Shown here: positions 1 through 10,437 of the stretch, piece after piece
How positions within the stretch are numbered: the stretch's first letter is position 1
Layout: the number at the start of each line of letters is the position of its first letter
Assembly: GCA_014904845.1 (NCBI GenBank)
Contig: MU119225.1
Coordinates: 298,420-362,419, forward strand
Reading direction: 5' to 3'
Length of the DNA: 64,000 nucleotides
Origin: Acephala macrosclerotiorum
Lineage: Eukaryota; Ascomycota; Leotiomycetes; Helotiales; Mollisiaceae
Translations under genes and position numbers: made by a program
The notes under the pieces: model-generated
The model's database searches: none
Told to the model about the DNA's origin: nothing
What the model saw: only the letters and a program-made list of their open reading frames with translations

Positions 1-582
1 TCTCTAGAGTCCTCCATAATGAGGGTGTTGATGAGGAAAATTGGTGTTTTTGGTGGGAGCTGTTTTGGTGTGTCGCTTATTTCGCACAGACGGAGCATGG
101 TCCAGCAAAGCGGGAGGGTTGCTCTTTCAAATTTCTCTTCGCCGCCTCTTCCTCACCTTCCCCGACGTCCTCTCAAACTCATCATGCTGGATGGTATTGT
201 TTGTCAGCTGCGCCGATTCCTTTTTACAATTCGAGCAGATACATGAATTCAGTCAAGATGATGGGCGTCTCGAAGCATTTGATCCAGCTCTCAATGTCAT
301 GATGTTGCCTGCTTCGACTAGTCTGCCTCGGGGAAATATCTCGTCAACCTTATTCAAACCTTCGAGCAGATCTGAATGGCAATGAACTAAACCTAAATCT
401 AGGTCTTTTTACTTGTCTTGTCCAGTCGGTATTTTCTTGTTCCTGCAGTAGCATATCGGGAAGGGTCTCTTTTGATAAGCGTCATGGATTTGACGTCGGA
501 TAGCATGTGCAAGGCACATCTATCAATTTTTATGCTGCTGGCGATGTTTCGTGAGCAAAATAGTACCTTTCAGTGAAGAATT
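1..582. other. Left edge, no supported gene
   Basis: Two overlapping open frames run across the first 385 bases, but neither looks like a known protein and both change composition along their length. I see no domain, splice pattern or promoter signal that would support a gene here. Confidence 0.4.
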
Positions 583-1026
583 ATGGATTTTGCAAGTATG
601 AAACAGAATTTACGATTTAGATCTGGAAGAACGACGAATATGAGCAAGAGATTCCCCACGAGAGAACCAGAGACCACAAAGCCGGTAGAACAACAGTCAC
701 CGCCCAGGCCTGCATCTCAAAAAGTTGCTCCTCAAAAGAAGACACAATCCGGAGCGAAAGGAGGTTCAAAACTTGCTCTGGGCAACGTTGATGGCGCACC
801 TGCACCACTGACGGCAAGTCAGAAGCCGAAGCGGCAAGTCACGAACGAAAAGGCCGATGCAGTCACACTAAGCTCTACGAAAGTTGATGAAGAACGTCGA
901 TTTTCTGCATCTTCTGGAGAAGGAGACTACGACTTGAGGCCAACTTCTACCAAACCAAGATCCCAATTACTCGAGTCTTTGGCAGGAGTCTTGTTCTCAG
1001 AAGAATACCCACAGACTCAGGATTAA
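583..1026 (+). CDS. Hypothetical low-complexity protein (147 aa)
   Basis: A 147-residue frame from an ATG to TAA. The protein is rich in Ser, Thr, Pro, Gln and Lys, with a basic first third and a short C-terminal segment with some hydrophobic character (LLESLAGVLF). No known domain, signal peptide or membrane segment is visible, and I do not recognise the family. It lies alone between an empty left edge and a repeat-rich stretch. It could be a real fungal-specific disordered protein, the last exon of a longer gene starting outside the window, or a chance frame. The ATG is the first in the frame. Confidence 0.35.
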   Translation: MDFASMKQNLRFRSGRTTNMSKRFPTREPETTKPVEQQSPPRPASQKVAPQKKTQSGAKGGSKLALGNVDGAPAPLTASQKPKRQVTNEKADAVTLSSTKVDEERRFSASSGEGDYDLRPTSTKPRSQLLESLAGVLFSEEYPQTQD

Positions 1027-1664
1027 TTTTTTCTTTCGCAGGTTCCGTTTTAGTCTACGGACCTGAGTAGCGGCCGCTTTAACCTGAGCCGAGGGTGAGC
1101 ATCCTGAGCATAGCCTGATCACGGCCTAGGCAGGACCCGAGCAGGGCCTGAGCATACAAGCCACAGTATCAATCCTGCGACCACAGGAATCCGAGAGCTT
1201 ACAGAGCCAAATCTGGGGATCGAGAGAATGGTCGTGGTCGCGATGCATCCATGAATGAATAACGATTCAGGAAGTTCGTCTGACTACAGGTCACGTATGA
1301 CCGTAAATGAACATGTTCAGCTTTCGGAGGCCGTCCTAAAGAGGAAAGCCAAGCCGTTCTAAACGTTATCCGACCGTGGGGGAATGCATGAAGTGGTAAG
1401 GTTAGCATCCCTACGTTGAATTACGGTAATCTTACTTGAAATTATTGGATTGGTTGCGACCCGGCCTATGGATACGTGGTATGATTAGTGGGAGGATAGA
1501 ACGAAATAGGGGCGGAATAGGAATGGAATAGAATTCTTATAACGTAGACAAAGCATTGGGTATATTTTGGAAGGTGTCCACTTTGAGAACCCTGGGAGCT
1601 TACTTGGGCTCTATTAGCATCGTCTTCAAAACTTGACGAGTTTGATATAAGTGAACGCTAGGTT
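1027..1664. other. Intergenic, repeat-like, no gene
   Basis: No coding signal. Around 1074-1165 the short word cctgagc and variants recur several times (cctgagcc, cctgagca, gcctgagc). The same word occurs in the LTR-like repeats further right, so this may be old retroelement sequence. Confidence 0.35.
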
Positions 1665-1738
1665 AGACTAAATGTGATTAGCTAAGAAATAGGAATGTAA
1701 AGTCACATGCCGAGATGCTCAGGGTGCTCAGGGTGCCC
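1665..1738. repeat. LTR-like repeat, copy 1
   Basis: Starts with agactaaatgtgatt and ends with two tandem copies of gctcagggt. The same two blocks, in the same order and orientation and about 75-85 bp apart end to end, recur at 5283-5367. The copia RNase H relic lies between the two copies, on the minus strand. That arrangement fits the remains of the two LTRs of one element, though the middle of the repeat has diverged strongly. Confidence 0.4.
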
Positions 1739-2522
1739 AAGTCGTTCGCGGCAGCGTTAGAATTAGCGTTGTCTATGCTAGTGGGGTGTTTGAAGTTGAT
1801 GAAAGAACAGCTGATCAAGGAGAGGATAGTGTTTCGAGAGGATGTGGATGTCTTGAAAGTTGATTAATATGAGACTCAGTTCAAGGTTAGAGGAGACTCA
1901 CGAGTTTGTCCTTGTTGCTTGTATCTAATAAATCTGTGTTCGAAATTCACTTGTATTAGTTGAGATGTGGGCGAGTAGCTGAGGTCTTATAGACCGATAC
2001 GATTGCGCTAACGATAAATTGGGGATCAATGGCGAGGAGACCACGACGGGATTATTGGCAAGAGGGTTGCAAACCACTTGCAAGAACGGATCCGATCGCG
2101 AATGCACGAGTATAAGCTAGATTATGCGAAAGAGTGTGGGACAGCTTGGACGAGGAAAGATTATGTCGAGGTTAGGCAAAGACGAGGAGGTGGGAAGGAG
2201 GGGGTTTGTTTATAATTAACCGAAAACAGAAGCCTCGAGATTTTGTGCTCTGCCTCTTCGACTAGGGATTTTAGAAATTACAAATCATGCTATCGCTAAA
2301 TTTGGGAGAAACCCGACCTCGCGATGTTGTATAAAGAGCCTACTGCGCCGAGGTTGGGGTAATTCCCCCTTTCTTGGCCTCATAAATCAAGCAGCAAAAA
2401 CTTCCAAAACACAATGCAAAAATCACTTTTCCCCTATTCTCTCCTCTCTCTCTCAGTGAGCATCCTATCTAGCTCTCTACACTATCTCTACCGTTCTCTC
2501 CTCTCTTAACCCATCTTTCTAT
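1739..2522. other. Intergenic, probable retroelement 3' end
   Basis: No gene seen. Read on the minus strand, the stretch just past the copia relic contains a purine-rich run (about 2430-2460, mostly GA) as expected for a polypurine tract next to a 3' LTR. I cannot place LTR ends exactly. Confidence 0.3.
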
Positions 2523-3296
2523 TCAGATCTTGAGGTAATTCGTATCCAGAAACTTTTTTAAACCTTTATTAAGTGTTGACTTCGTTATAGTATCCTCTAG
2601 ATTATCTTAACCGTTGATCCACCGAATCTTTTGCAACTCTTTGCGCTCATACGATTAACGAAGGGCCATAATACCGATTATAAGACGCTTCTCCTTGGTC
2701 GTTCCTAGCTTGACTAGGCACTCGTAGAGCGAATATGAATTTGTGCAAACGATTGTCGAGATATTAAAGATATCGAGTTGCTGGGTGATCATATCGATAG
2801 TAAATCCGATTGCAATCGCCATATCGACTCCTCCTACTATACCATATATCTCCGAAGCTAGGACGCTTTTAGTGACGCGTTTGCTCTTAGTAGAGCTATA
2901 GTGGATAAAGTTTCTTTTGATCTCGAACTCCTTATCGCTCAATTGTCGTTTATTTGCTAGAATGATTTTATATTTAATTTGGGAGTTAAAATTTTTGTTG
3001 TTTGCAAATGAACCGTTGATAAAGACGAAGAGTTTCGCCGTAGATAAGTTTAGAGCAATGTACTTGAGTCCTCGATCTAAGTTCTTGATCTGCTATTCTA
3101 ATCTCTTGTTCAACGTAGCAGCCTCTTTTTCTGTTGGATTTTGGTGCTGAGCAGCAACAGATAAGTTTATAGGTCGTTCTAGAAGAAAGTTTGTCTCATC
3201 TGGGGGAAAAAAGCTTAAGAAAGGTGATTGGCATTGTTGAAAGTGAATAAAACCAGCAATCAAATGGCTTAACCTGTGACAAACACGAGGACGCAT
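2523..3296 (-). mobile_element. Ty1/copia retrotransposon relic (RT end and RNase H)
   Basis: One minus-strand frame runs from 3296 to 2523 and matches the C-terminal part of Ty1/copia polyproteins. It has an AAQ..NPTE....LNKRLE block, then LFVFINGSFANN (usual F.DGSFANN), a SSTKSKRVTKSVLASEIY block, VCTNSYSLY (usual TDS), and TTKEKRLI.I.ALR. In-frame stops occur at 3093 (TAG, where the family has Trp), 2655 (TAA, probable Gln) and 2607 (TAA, probable Gln). The acidic active-site positions read Asn (D to N) in two motifs. All these changes are G-to-A or C-to-T, the pattern RIP produces. The element is dead; gag, protease, integrase and most of reverse transcriptase are missing. Confidence 0.8.
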
Positions 3297-3875
3297 TAGT
3301 ATCGTGAATCAATTATGTCTCTTTTCTACGCTGCATAGAGTTGGTAGCCTTGTCGCTCTTGCTCTGGCGCTAATCAGTCTCGGAGCCTGACTCCTGAGCA
3401 ATTTATCTTGCATTGGAGACGTGGCAGACGGCCCCACTTATCCCGTGACCCCTAGAGAGGTAGGTATAAACACTCTTCCACACCTAGAATAGACACCCTT
3501 GAATTAGAGAATGCAACCACTACAATTCCACCCTCGACTCTGCGAACCATATCTCTTCTGTGGTTTGCATATGGCGTTCAGACCTAAAATTAAACCTGCT
3601 TCAAAACACGGAAAACAGTATTGCGGTGGAAGTGGCCATTGGGTGGTTGGAGCGCCGGGAAATGTGTGTCGCACAACATAAAGAGAGTCACATCAGTCGG
3701 ACGAGAATTTCCTGATTGAGCATCGAACTGAAACATTGGACGAGGCTGCATAGCACCCGCAACCTGCGGCTAAAAACCTCCTCAACTCCTATTTTCTCAT
3801 AAGAGCATCTTCGTCCAGCCTTTTACGAGTTTTTAATTCTTCTTCAGTTCCTCAGCACATCCATCCTACGAAATT
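3297..3875. other. Intergenic / upstream region
   Basis: No gene recognised. It separates the copia relic from the membrane-protein gene and should hold that gene's promoter; a pyrimidine-rich stretch lies just before its start codon. Confidence 0.35.
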
Positions 3876-4692
3876 ATGTCTATCACGTCTGTGTATCCAC
3901 CAAGCACAACACCGGGAGGATGGTTTGGATGTTTTGGGCCTCCAAGTATTGTTGCAACTAACGCTCCAGTCGCTTGGCCCGTTTCTGGACAACTGCCTTG
4001 TGGCAATGGGACTGTCGAAAGCTGTTGTATCATTGGCGACCAATGCCTTTCAAATGGGGTTTGCCAGATACTTCCCGTTGCAAACAATGGACAAGATCCT
4101 CTCTATTATGGAGCGTATTGCACAGATCCGACATTCTCTTCACCAGAATGCGCAGCAAACTGTGGTGAGTATTCGTGTCACCTTCTAATCGACAAAGTCG
4201 CTAACAAAGTGCAAAGCTGTCAAATACATGACCTACTGTGGCTACAACGACCTTTGGCAGTGTGGGGACACAGATCGGACGAATCCAGTTTCCTGCAACA
4301 CCTCAGACGCAACCACCTCGGATTCCTCTACCTTCTTTATGATCGAACCTACGAAGCTCGCAAAGGGTTCAATACTACCATCAACGGAACCCACTACTAC
4401 ACAGACTCAATATATCCCTACCCAGTGGGGAAAACCTGAAGCAGCAATATCAGCAACATCTGTAATTGTCTCGCCATCAATGACATCTACAATAACCTCA
4501 CCATCAATATCCTCGGGATCAACAACGGCGCCATTGACTTCCTCGAGCCCCACAAGCAGTTCGTCTAGCTCAAGTGGTAGCGGGCTATCTGCTGGAGCAG
4601 ATACAGGTATCGCCATTGCAAGCCTTGCTGTAGCCATCGTCGGCGTTTGGATTGCATGGAAACAGTACCGAAAGAAAGCATCTGTACCCTGA
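3876..4692 (+). CDS. Cys-rich, Ser/Thr-stalk single-pass membrane protein (254 aa)
   Basis: Predicted exons are 3876-4164 and 4217-4692, with a 52-bp intron (gtgagt..aaag) that keeps frame, giving 254 residues. Residues 1-130 are a Cys-rich domain (PCGNGTVESCCIIGDQC, LSNGVC, CTDP, CAANC, YCGYND) of a type common in secreted fungal proteins. Residues about 135-220 are a Ser/Thr-rich stalk. Residues about 226-244 form one hydrophobic membrane span followed by KQYRKK. The layout suggests a cell-surface sensor or wall-associated protein. No N-terminal signal peptide is visible, so an upstream exon may be missing or the chosen ATG may be internal. The function is not known. A protein of similar layout lies at 59438-60268. 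Confidence 0.7.
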
Positions 4693-4914
4693 GCCAGCAA
4701 CAATTCTCAATTGTGTTGTGCCACAACTCAACACTACTTTGTTGGTGGGACCCCCTCAGAGTTTTCTCGAGTGTCATCGGCTACTACTAAGTCCTCATAC
4801 GAGGCATTGGATTTTACAAGAGGGAAATAAATTCTCATTTCGGAATCTTTAATTGTATTGGTCCCATAAGATCCCCACCCCCTATTTGGGCTACTTATTT
4901 ACATTAAAAAGGGC

Positions 4915-5282
4915 GATTTTGAAGTATTTATAATTTTATTAAAAATTAATACAATTATTTATATAATTATAATTTTAAATATAATTTTTTTAAATATTTT
5001 TTAATTTAATATTAATTTTTTGTTACAAAAGGAACAGGGGTGCTGTAGAAGCAGTGGATATGAATGTAATATATATGGATGATGATCAGGTTTACCCTTA
5101 GTTACGGAGCTTATATACTAGCTGATGGCACATGCTATGCACGTGCTCTATGCGCAGGGTTTTCTCGTAACAATTTTTTTAAAATATAAAATTTTTAATA
5201 TTAAATTGAAAAAGATTTAAAAATATCATATTTAAAATTATAATTATATAAATAATTTAAATACTATAAAAGAATAAATATC
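4915..5282. mobile_element. AT-rich foldback (MITE-like) element
   Basis: Two AT-rich arms, about 4920-5035 and 5168-5282, are inverted copies of each other. Each contains the word atttatataattataat followed, after a few bases, by aatttaatattaa when read from its own outer end. They enclose about 130 bp of mixed sequence with no coding signal. The arms have a few differences and an internal gap, so the hairpin is imperfect. The arrangement fits a nonautonomous inverted-repeat element whose arms were AT-enriched by RIP. No target-site duplication is clear. Confidence 0.6.
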
Positions 5283-5367
5283 AGACTAAATGTGATTGCT
5301 TAAAAAGCGAGAAGTCAAACACATGACAATGTGATAAATCTTGCTCAAGGTGCTCAGGGTGCTCAGG
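5283..5367. repeat. LTR-like repeat, copy 2
   Basis: Shares agactaaatgtgatt and the tandem gctcagggtgctcagg block with 1665-1738, in the same orientation. It directly abuts the foldback element on the left and the truncated RGS-LOV gene on the right, so an insertion here probably removed the start of that gene. Confidence 0.4.
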
Positions 5368-5403
5368 TAATTAGCGCTTGAGCAAGAGCAGGAAGCTCAC
5401 TAA

Positions 5404-7510
5404 CCGAATAGGTTACACAAGAGAGAAAGAGTTGATTCACAATACCTCCGAACTCTCACCACAGATTCTCAACTCCTTGCACGATTCACCTCCTTCTTAT
5501 CACGATACGAGCCGTCGACTGCGCCTCTTGTTCTCCAGTATATCGAAGCGCAGAAGGTCATCACAGCTATCTCATATGCGAACGCTGTCGCAAACACATT
5601 ACCAACAGACGAAGACAAACGACCTCCAGCCGCGAGCTCTCGACATATTTTCGAGAATTGTCCCAACATGCATTCAATACCCTTCTAGATACGGCTCTGC
5701 CAGCATGGGTGACATACAATCTCGTCAAGACATCAACGTCCTGCCTCATCTCCGAGATCACGAATCAATCCACACCCCTCACTCGCGACTTGGTTGGCGG
5801 ACTCAGCGAAGTCTTCTGCATCACCGATCCGAACCAACAAGACAACCCCATCGTCTACTCGTCTGAAGAATTCTATCGACTTACCGGCTACGGACGAGAT
5901 AGTGTTATCGGGTATAATTGTCGTTTCCTACAGGGTTCGAACATCAAGAAGGGCTGCGTTTCAAGACTGGGTAAAGCGATCAGAAATGGGGAGGTGATAT
6001 GCGAAACTTTACTCAATCATCGCAGAGATGGGACACCATTCGTTGGTGCTTTGATGCTAGCGCCGTTGCATGATGATAAGGGGAATTTGAAGTATCATCT
6101 AGGCGTGCAGGTCAATGCGAGTGGGTTGGTCGAGGGTGGAAGAGGAGTTGATGGGTTGGAGAGATGTCTTGTCCAGAAGGAGATGGAAAGTCAACGAAAG
6201 CAGGATGATAAACAAGACCCTAAGCAGCTAGCACTAACGAAGTTGAGGGATCTCAGCATGACATTTGATCTCGAGGAGAGTACTATAGCGCAAATTCAGA
6301 GTCGGCGAAACCCCATCTCATCAAGGAACGAGGAATAGACTCCCAAGGAAGGTCCAGCTGCGAGAATGAGACTTCAAGACGATGATGAGAAGATAGTAGA
6401 TGAGAGCGTGGACTCTGGAGACGACATCGAAAGCTCATCTCCGGAATTGGCACTCTCGCAAAACACCAAGATTGGTAAACTACCTGACGTTTACACGAAG
6501 TGCCTCCTCGTTAGGCCTTACCCATCACTTCGAACGATCTTCGTCTCCGAGTCAGCGAAGAAGTTAGGAAATCTGCAGCAGAAATCATTGTTTGCGCACA
6601 TCGTTGTCCCATCATCAACACTTTCAGGACTGAAAGAATATTTCCAATTCGGTACTCCCGTCACCGGGAAAGGTTGCCATCATGAGACAAGCTGGCAACA
6701 GCAGACAGGGCAGGGTACAGTCACTAGCAAATAGAACGACAAGGCCAATCATCCGAGTTCCCATGGGGAGGTCTGTTGGATCTCCGCCACGCCGCTGTTC
6801 GATGGCAATGACAAGGTTGGCGTATGGATGGTTTTCATTGTTGACAAAACCAGTGCCGCATTGGGTTTAGGACGTAGAATGAAGAGGCTTAGGAATATTC
6901 AAGAAACAGCTCCCCCATCTGCTCAAAAAATGCCAAAGCCGGAAGATTCAGATATCCCTATCAAGCTAGAAACGGTGGGAATTGAAGGTACTCAGCTTGC
7001 TGCACAAGAAGACGAAGACGGACTCGATAGTAGCAGAGATGAAGCCTCTTCTACCTTGGTCACCGACCCCAAAACACCAGATAACACTCAGAGGTCAGCT
7101 TCATCAACCAAGGATGTTGTCCCACCCGAGCAAAAGGAACAAAACAAGCTGACACGCCACCAATAGAGTCTCTGAATGGCTCACACGATCCTAACTCCAC
7201 TGCCATACCTCCCGAGACGTTCCTGAATGGACATGGCCCTCCTGTTCTCGATGTTGAAGTTAATCCAAATGCCCCATCGACACTACCGCCCCAAGAAGGA
7301 AGTGTGAACGGCTCGGAGACAACACCAAGGCAGAACTGGATTAGTGGTGGAAGGACAGGACCACGGGATGCTGTTGGACTACGAGCTATGGATTATCTTA
7401 CAAGTCGTTCTACAGTGGTAAAGAGGAATGTGAATGGTGTTGATCAAGGTTGGGATAATGGTAATGGGAAGGCTGACTGGAATGTGGCGAGTCCTTATAG
7501 CGTTGACTGA
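5404..7510 (+). pseudogene. Broken RGS-LOV type blue-light photoreceptor gene
   Basis: The reading crosses three frames. 5404-5615 (frame 1) gives a helical stretch (PLVLQYIEAQKVITAISYAN) resembling the tail of the RGS region in fungal RGS-LOV proteins. From about 5620 (frame 0) comes ALPAWVTYNL, then a LOV domain with EVFCITDP, the flavin-adduct cysteine motif GYNCRFLQG, and LLNHRRDGTPF. After this is the family's C-terminal region (LLVRPYPSLR, WISATPL, VGVWMVFIVDKT). The tail RAMDYLTSR...SPYSVD is in frame 2. Lesions: frameshift near 5615, TAG at 6336, TAG at 6732, frameshift near 7145, and no start codon, since the 5' end runs into repeats. LOV domains bind FMN; the RGS-LOV class is known from Botrytis BcLOV4. 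Because the lesions are spread along the gene, sequencing error is unlikely to explain them all. Confidence 0.7.
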
Positions 7511-7901
7511 GTCGTACAAACGCATTTTCGGAAATGGAGATATGGAAAATACTTGGCAATGATTCGCATGTGCGGGGTGAAGGAACTACGGAAGTGCGAA
7601 ATCACGACAGCAAACAGTAGTTCATAGCACACTGCAAGTGGGCCGCCTAGCGACTGTAGCCCCTATATTTTCAGAGTCTCGTACCGTTCGTCTGGCGAGA
7701 CACAGGCCAGAGACGCCGCCAGCCTACAGCCGAAAATTCGGTACGCCTATTTACGATGCATCACATTCCATCTCCAGGTCATATCCCTATCTTCGACAGA
7801 GCTTTTCTCTTCTTTTAAATGGCAAAATACCATACCTCGTCCCACAGAACACCAACTCATCAACACCGTCCTCTTCCTCCTCCTCAAAATCACGAATCAC
7901 G
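7511..7901. other. Intergenic
   Basis: No gene supported. A frame open from 7638 runs into the next relic, but its first 88 residues look like translated leader sequence rather than protein. Confidence 0.35.
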
Positions 7902-8827
7902 ATGTGGACATCCAGCACCCGTCTCCATATCGCTCGAGCTCTACGACCTCACAGTCTTCGACCCAGTTTCGCAATCCCAAGAACCCTCCAACAATTGCGC
8001 AACTCGTCCGATGGCCCTACCAGTCTATAGAAAGATCAAGCCCAGATATCTTCACCAAAGCTCCGATCTCTCCCAAGATCTGCTAAAGCGATTAGATTTG
8101 TTTCGCGAACAACTCTGGAGATTCGAACCTGCAGATCCGGAACAAGATTGAAGAGCAAACATCCGAATGCTAGCTGAGATTCGAGATGATGCGGCAGAGC
8201 TTTTGGAGACCATACATCGAAAGGGTTGGCCGAAAGGCCACTTCTCGTATTTCCTGGTGTTATTTATCGTCACTTTGCCGTTGCAGATTAATTTCGTTGC
8301 TCAAACTTTGGTGGAAGACAATCTGTGAAAAGGCTGAAGAGAAGACGGCGAGAGAAGCGGAGGAGGTGGAAAGAGAGGAAGAGATGAGGCATAGAGGGAT
8401 AAGCCAGGCACGACTTTGGTGTTCGTGCTGAAGTCGCAGTTCTTCTATGATGGAAGCCTCTTGGAAAGAACATGAGGCTGCTGATATGAGTGTCCTCTAC
8501 GAATCGGTTTCCTTTGGTGGCTAGCAACACCTCTCTTGATTTGTCGACGCGAAACCGGGTCTGACCGGGACGATATATCAAATTCCCAACATCGACAACC
8601 TGAAAATTTCGATTCTTATCTTCGACTTTGGTGTTATATATAGCTCTAAACCTCCATCACGTTGGTCAGGTCTCGTTTACCCCTCACTGGAGCTCCGAGA
8701 AACTTGGAGAGGGACCATGTTCAGAGCCTCTTTCGGGGGTTGAAGAAATTGTATAAGGAGATTGAGAGAAGGCAGGATGGGTTGTCGAAGGCTTTGAAGA
8801 GAGAAAGGGTGTTTGGTTGGAGATAGG
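7902..8827 (+). pseudogene. Broken gene for a mitochondrial membrane protein
   Basis: From ATG 7902 the frame gives an arginine- and serine-rich presequence (MWTSSTRLHIARALRPHSLR) typical of mitochondrial import. Frame 1 then gives LSQDLLKRLDLFREQLWRF, an in-frame TGA at 8149, AEIRDDAAELLETIHRKGW and a membrane span (YFLVLFIVTLPLQINFV). A shift to frame 2 near 8325 gives an acidic/basic coiled coil (KAEEKTAREAEEVEREEE), then back to frame 1 for TLVFVLKSQFF. A last coding-like piece (LFRGLKKLYKEIERRQDGL) ends about 8827. At least two frameshifts and one stop break it. I do not know the protein's function. Unrecognised introns could explain one switch, not all. Confidence 0.5.
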
Positions 8828-10377
8828 ACTAGCTCGGGCTTGTTGCGCTGAGAAGTGAGATGACATTGGCTTCTCTGTTCCACCAGTGCAATGAACACCA
8901 CTCCACTTAATCAATTATGCAAGTCCATTTTACGTCATACGTGTTTACCTACAATAATCTTCTACCTTCACCTTCACGACTAGAACGAATACCCTAGCTG
9001 GCCAGGGAGGAGGCTCGGTCTTATTTGAAGGTATCCTGCTTAGAGGAGTAAGCCATACTCATATTAGAACTCAATCTCTTCTTGTCGCACGCCGTAGTGA
9101 AGGTAAATGTCTCTCTTGTTCATGAGAAACCTTCAAGTGAAAGAAGGAGACACGTGACATGAGAACGGATTGAAACTACCTACTCATCTTCTGACGCAGT
9201 GGCGCACAGGTGGGGCTCGGACTTCGTTATTAATCAAAAAGTAGAAGAGCTGTACTGATGCTTTCGAACCCCGCATCACTATATTTACAAGTTGCGATTG
9301 GGGAAGTAGAAGGTTTACAGACGTGAAAAAAACAATTCCGAACTCAAATTTCAAGTCCAATTTACCAGAGCCGCAATCACCCCGCAGCTTGGAAAAGTAT
9401 ACAAATACAAAATTGAGGAGACTGGATTGAATGTGGGCTCACGCTCGCCAAACGAGGGGCTCGCTTGGTGATTTTAGGGAGCAGCACGGCAAAATCTTCT
9501 CCCGATATTGGGGGATTGAAATGTCAAAGTTATGGCAGTTGTACAGAACACTGAGAGACTCGGAACAGATGGCCACTTCATAAAATGGCATAGCATACAC
9601 TATAGCCTCAAATGGTCTTTGCAAAAGCGAGTAATCGACAATTTGACCTGCTTGTGTCGGGCATTGCCTTGAAGATTGACTGGCAGACCCGACCTTTTCT
9701 CACGGACTGGCAGCTGAGAATTCGATACCAAATGCTGTGTAGCTTCTGCTTTCATGGCAAGATTTCAGTTCCTCCGCCTCGGACATTGAAGATGGCATGC
9801 CAATAAACAATCGTACTCGTACGGATTTAGGAGTTAACGGGGAATAGATTGGGAGGTTTTGCTGTTTGATCTCCTGCTTGCCATACTGCTACTTGAACGC
9901 TTTCTTCGGGACAACTTCGCTTGTGAAGGAGGGGCAAAGATTTGGAGGGTCTTGAATCACCACTTTATCTGCGGTCTGCTTATGCTACGTCATGGAGTTT
10001 AGAGCTTCGGATCCGAGCTTCGCGGGGCAGACCAACCAAATCTGGCCTGGCTGCCCCGCATCCAGGAGCCGACATCACTAGCGCGTAAGCAAGCTGCATC
10101 TCTTCTAACACGGCTCGTGAAAACCTTCCAACGTCCACATCAACACATCAAAAAGTCACATAATTTTGAGATAGGAAGGCAAGAAGCAGCAGTACACCAT
10201 GCAGAGGCTAGGGCTCGCGGAGTTAAGAAGGCAATATCCATTGACGATGAAGCGTCTCGATTCTACCATTTTGCAGGTGCAACGGCGCCCGAACCTTGAC
10301 TTTAAAAGAGCTTCTCTTCCCTCCCGTGGCAGATACAATTGACCTTCAACATATATTTCTAGGCTCAATCTACCTCC
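8828..10377. other. Long intergenic region, no gene
   Basis: Short open frames here have no recognisable motifs and no consistent splice structure. I see no RNA gene. The right end is the upstream region of the aldo-keto reductase gene. Confidence 0.4.
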
Positions 10378-10383
10378 TATAAA
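10378..10383 (+). promoter_or_regulatory. Possible TATA box of the aldo-keto reductase gene
   Basis: A tataaa word lies about 55 bp before the ATG at 10438, in a pyrimidine/A-rich leader. The distance is short, so it may be part of the leader instead. Confidence 0.25.
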
Positions 10384-10437
10384 CACCACCAAAGTCCAAC
10401 GACGTTTCAAGAACAGAACACTCTTCCGCAATCAACA

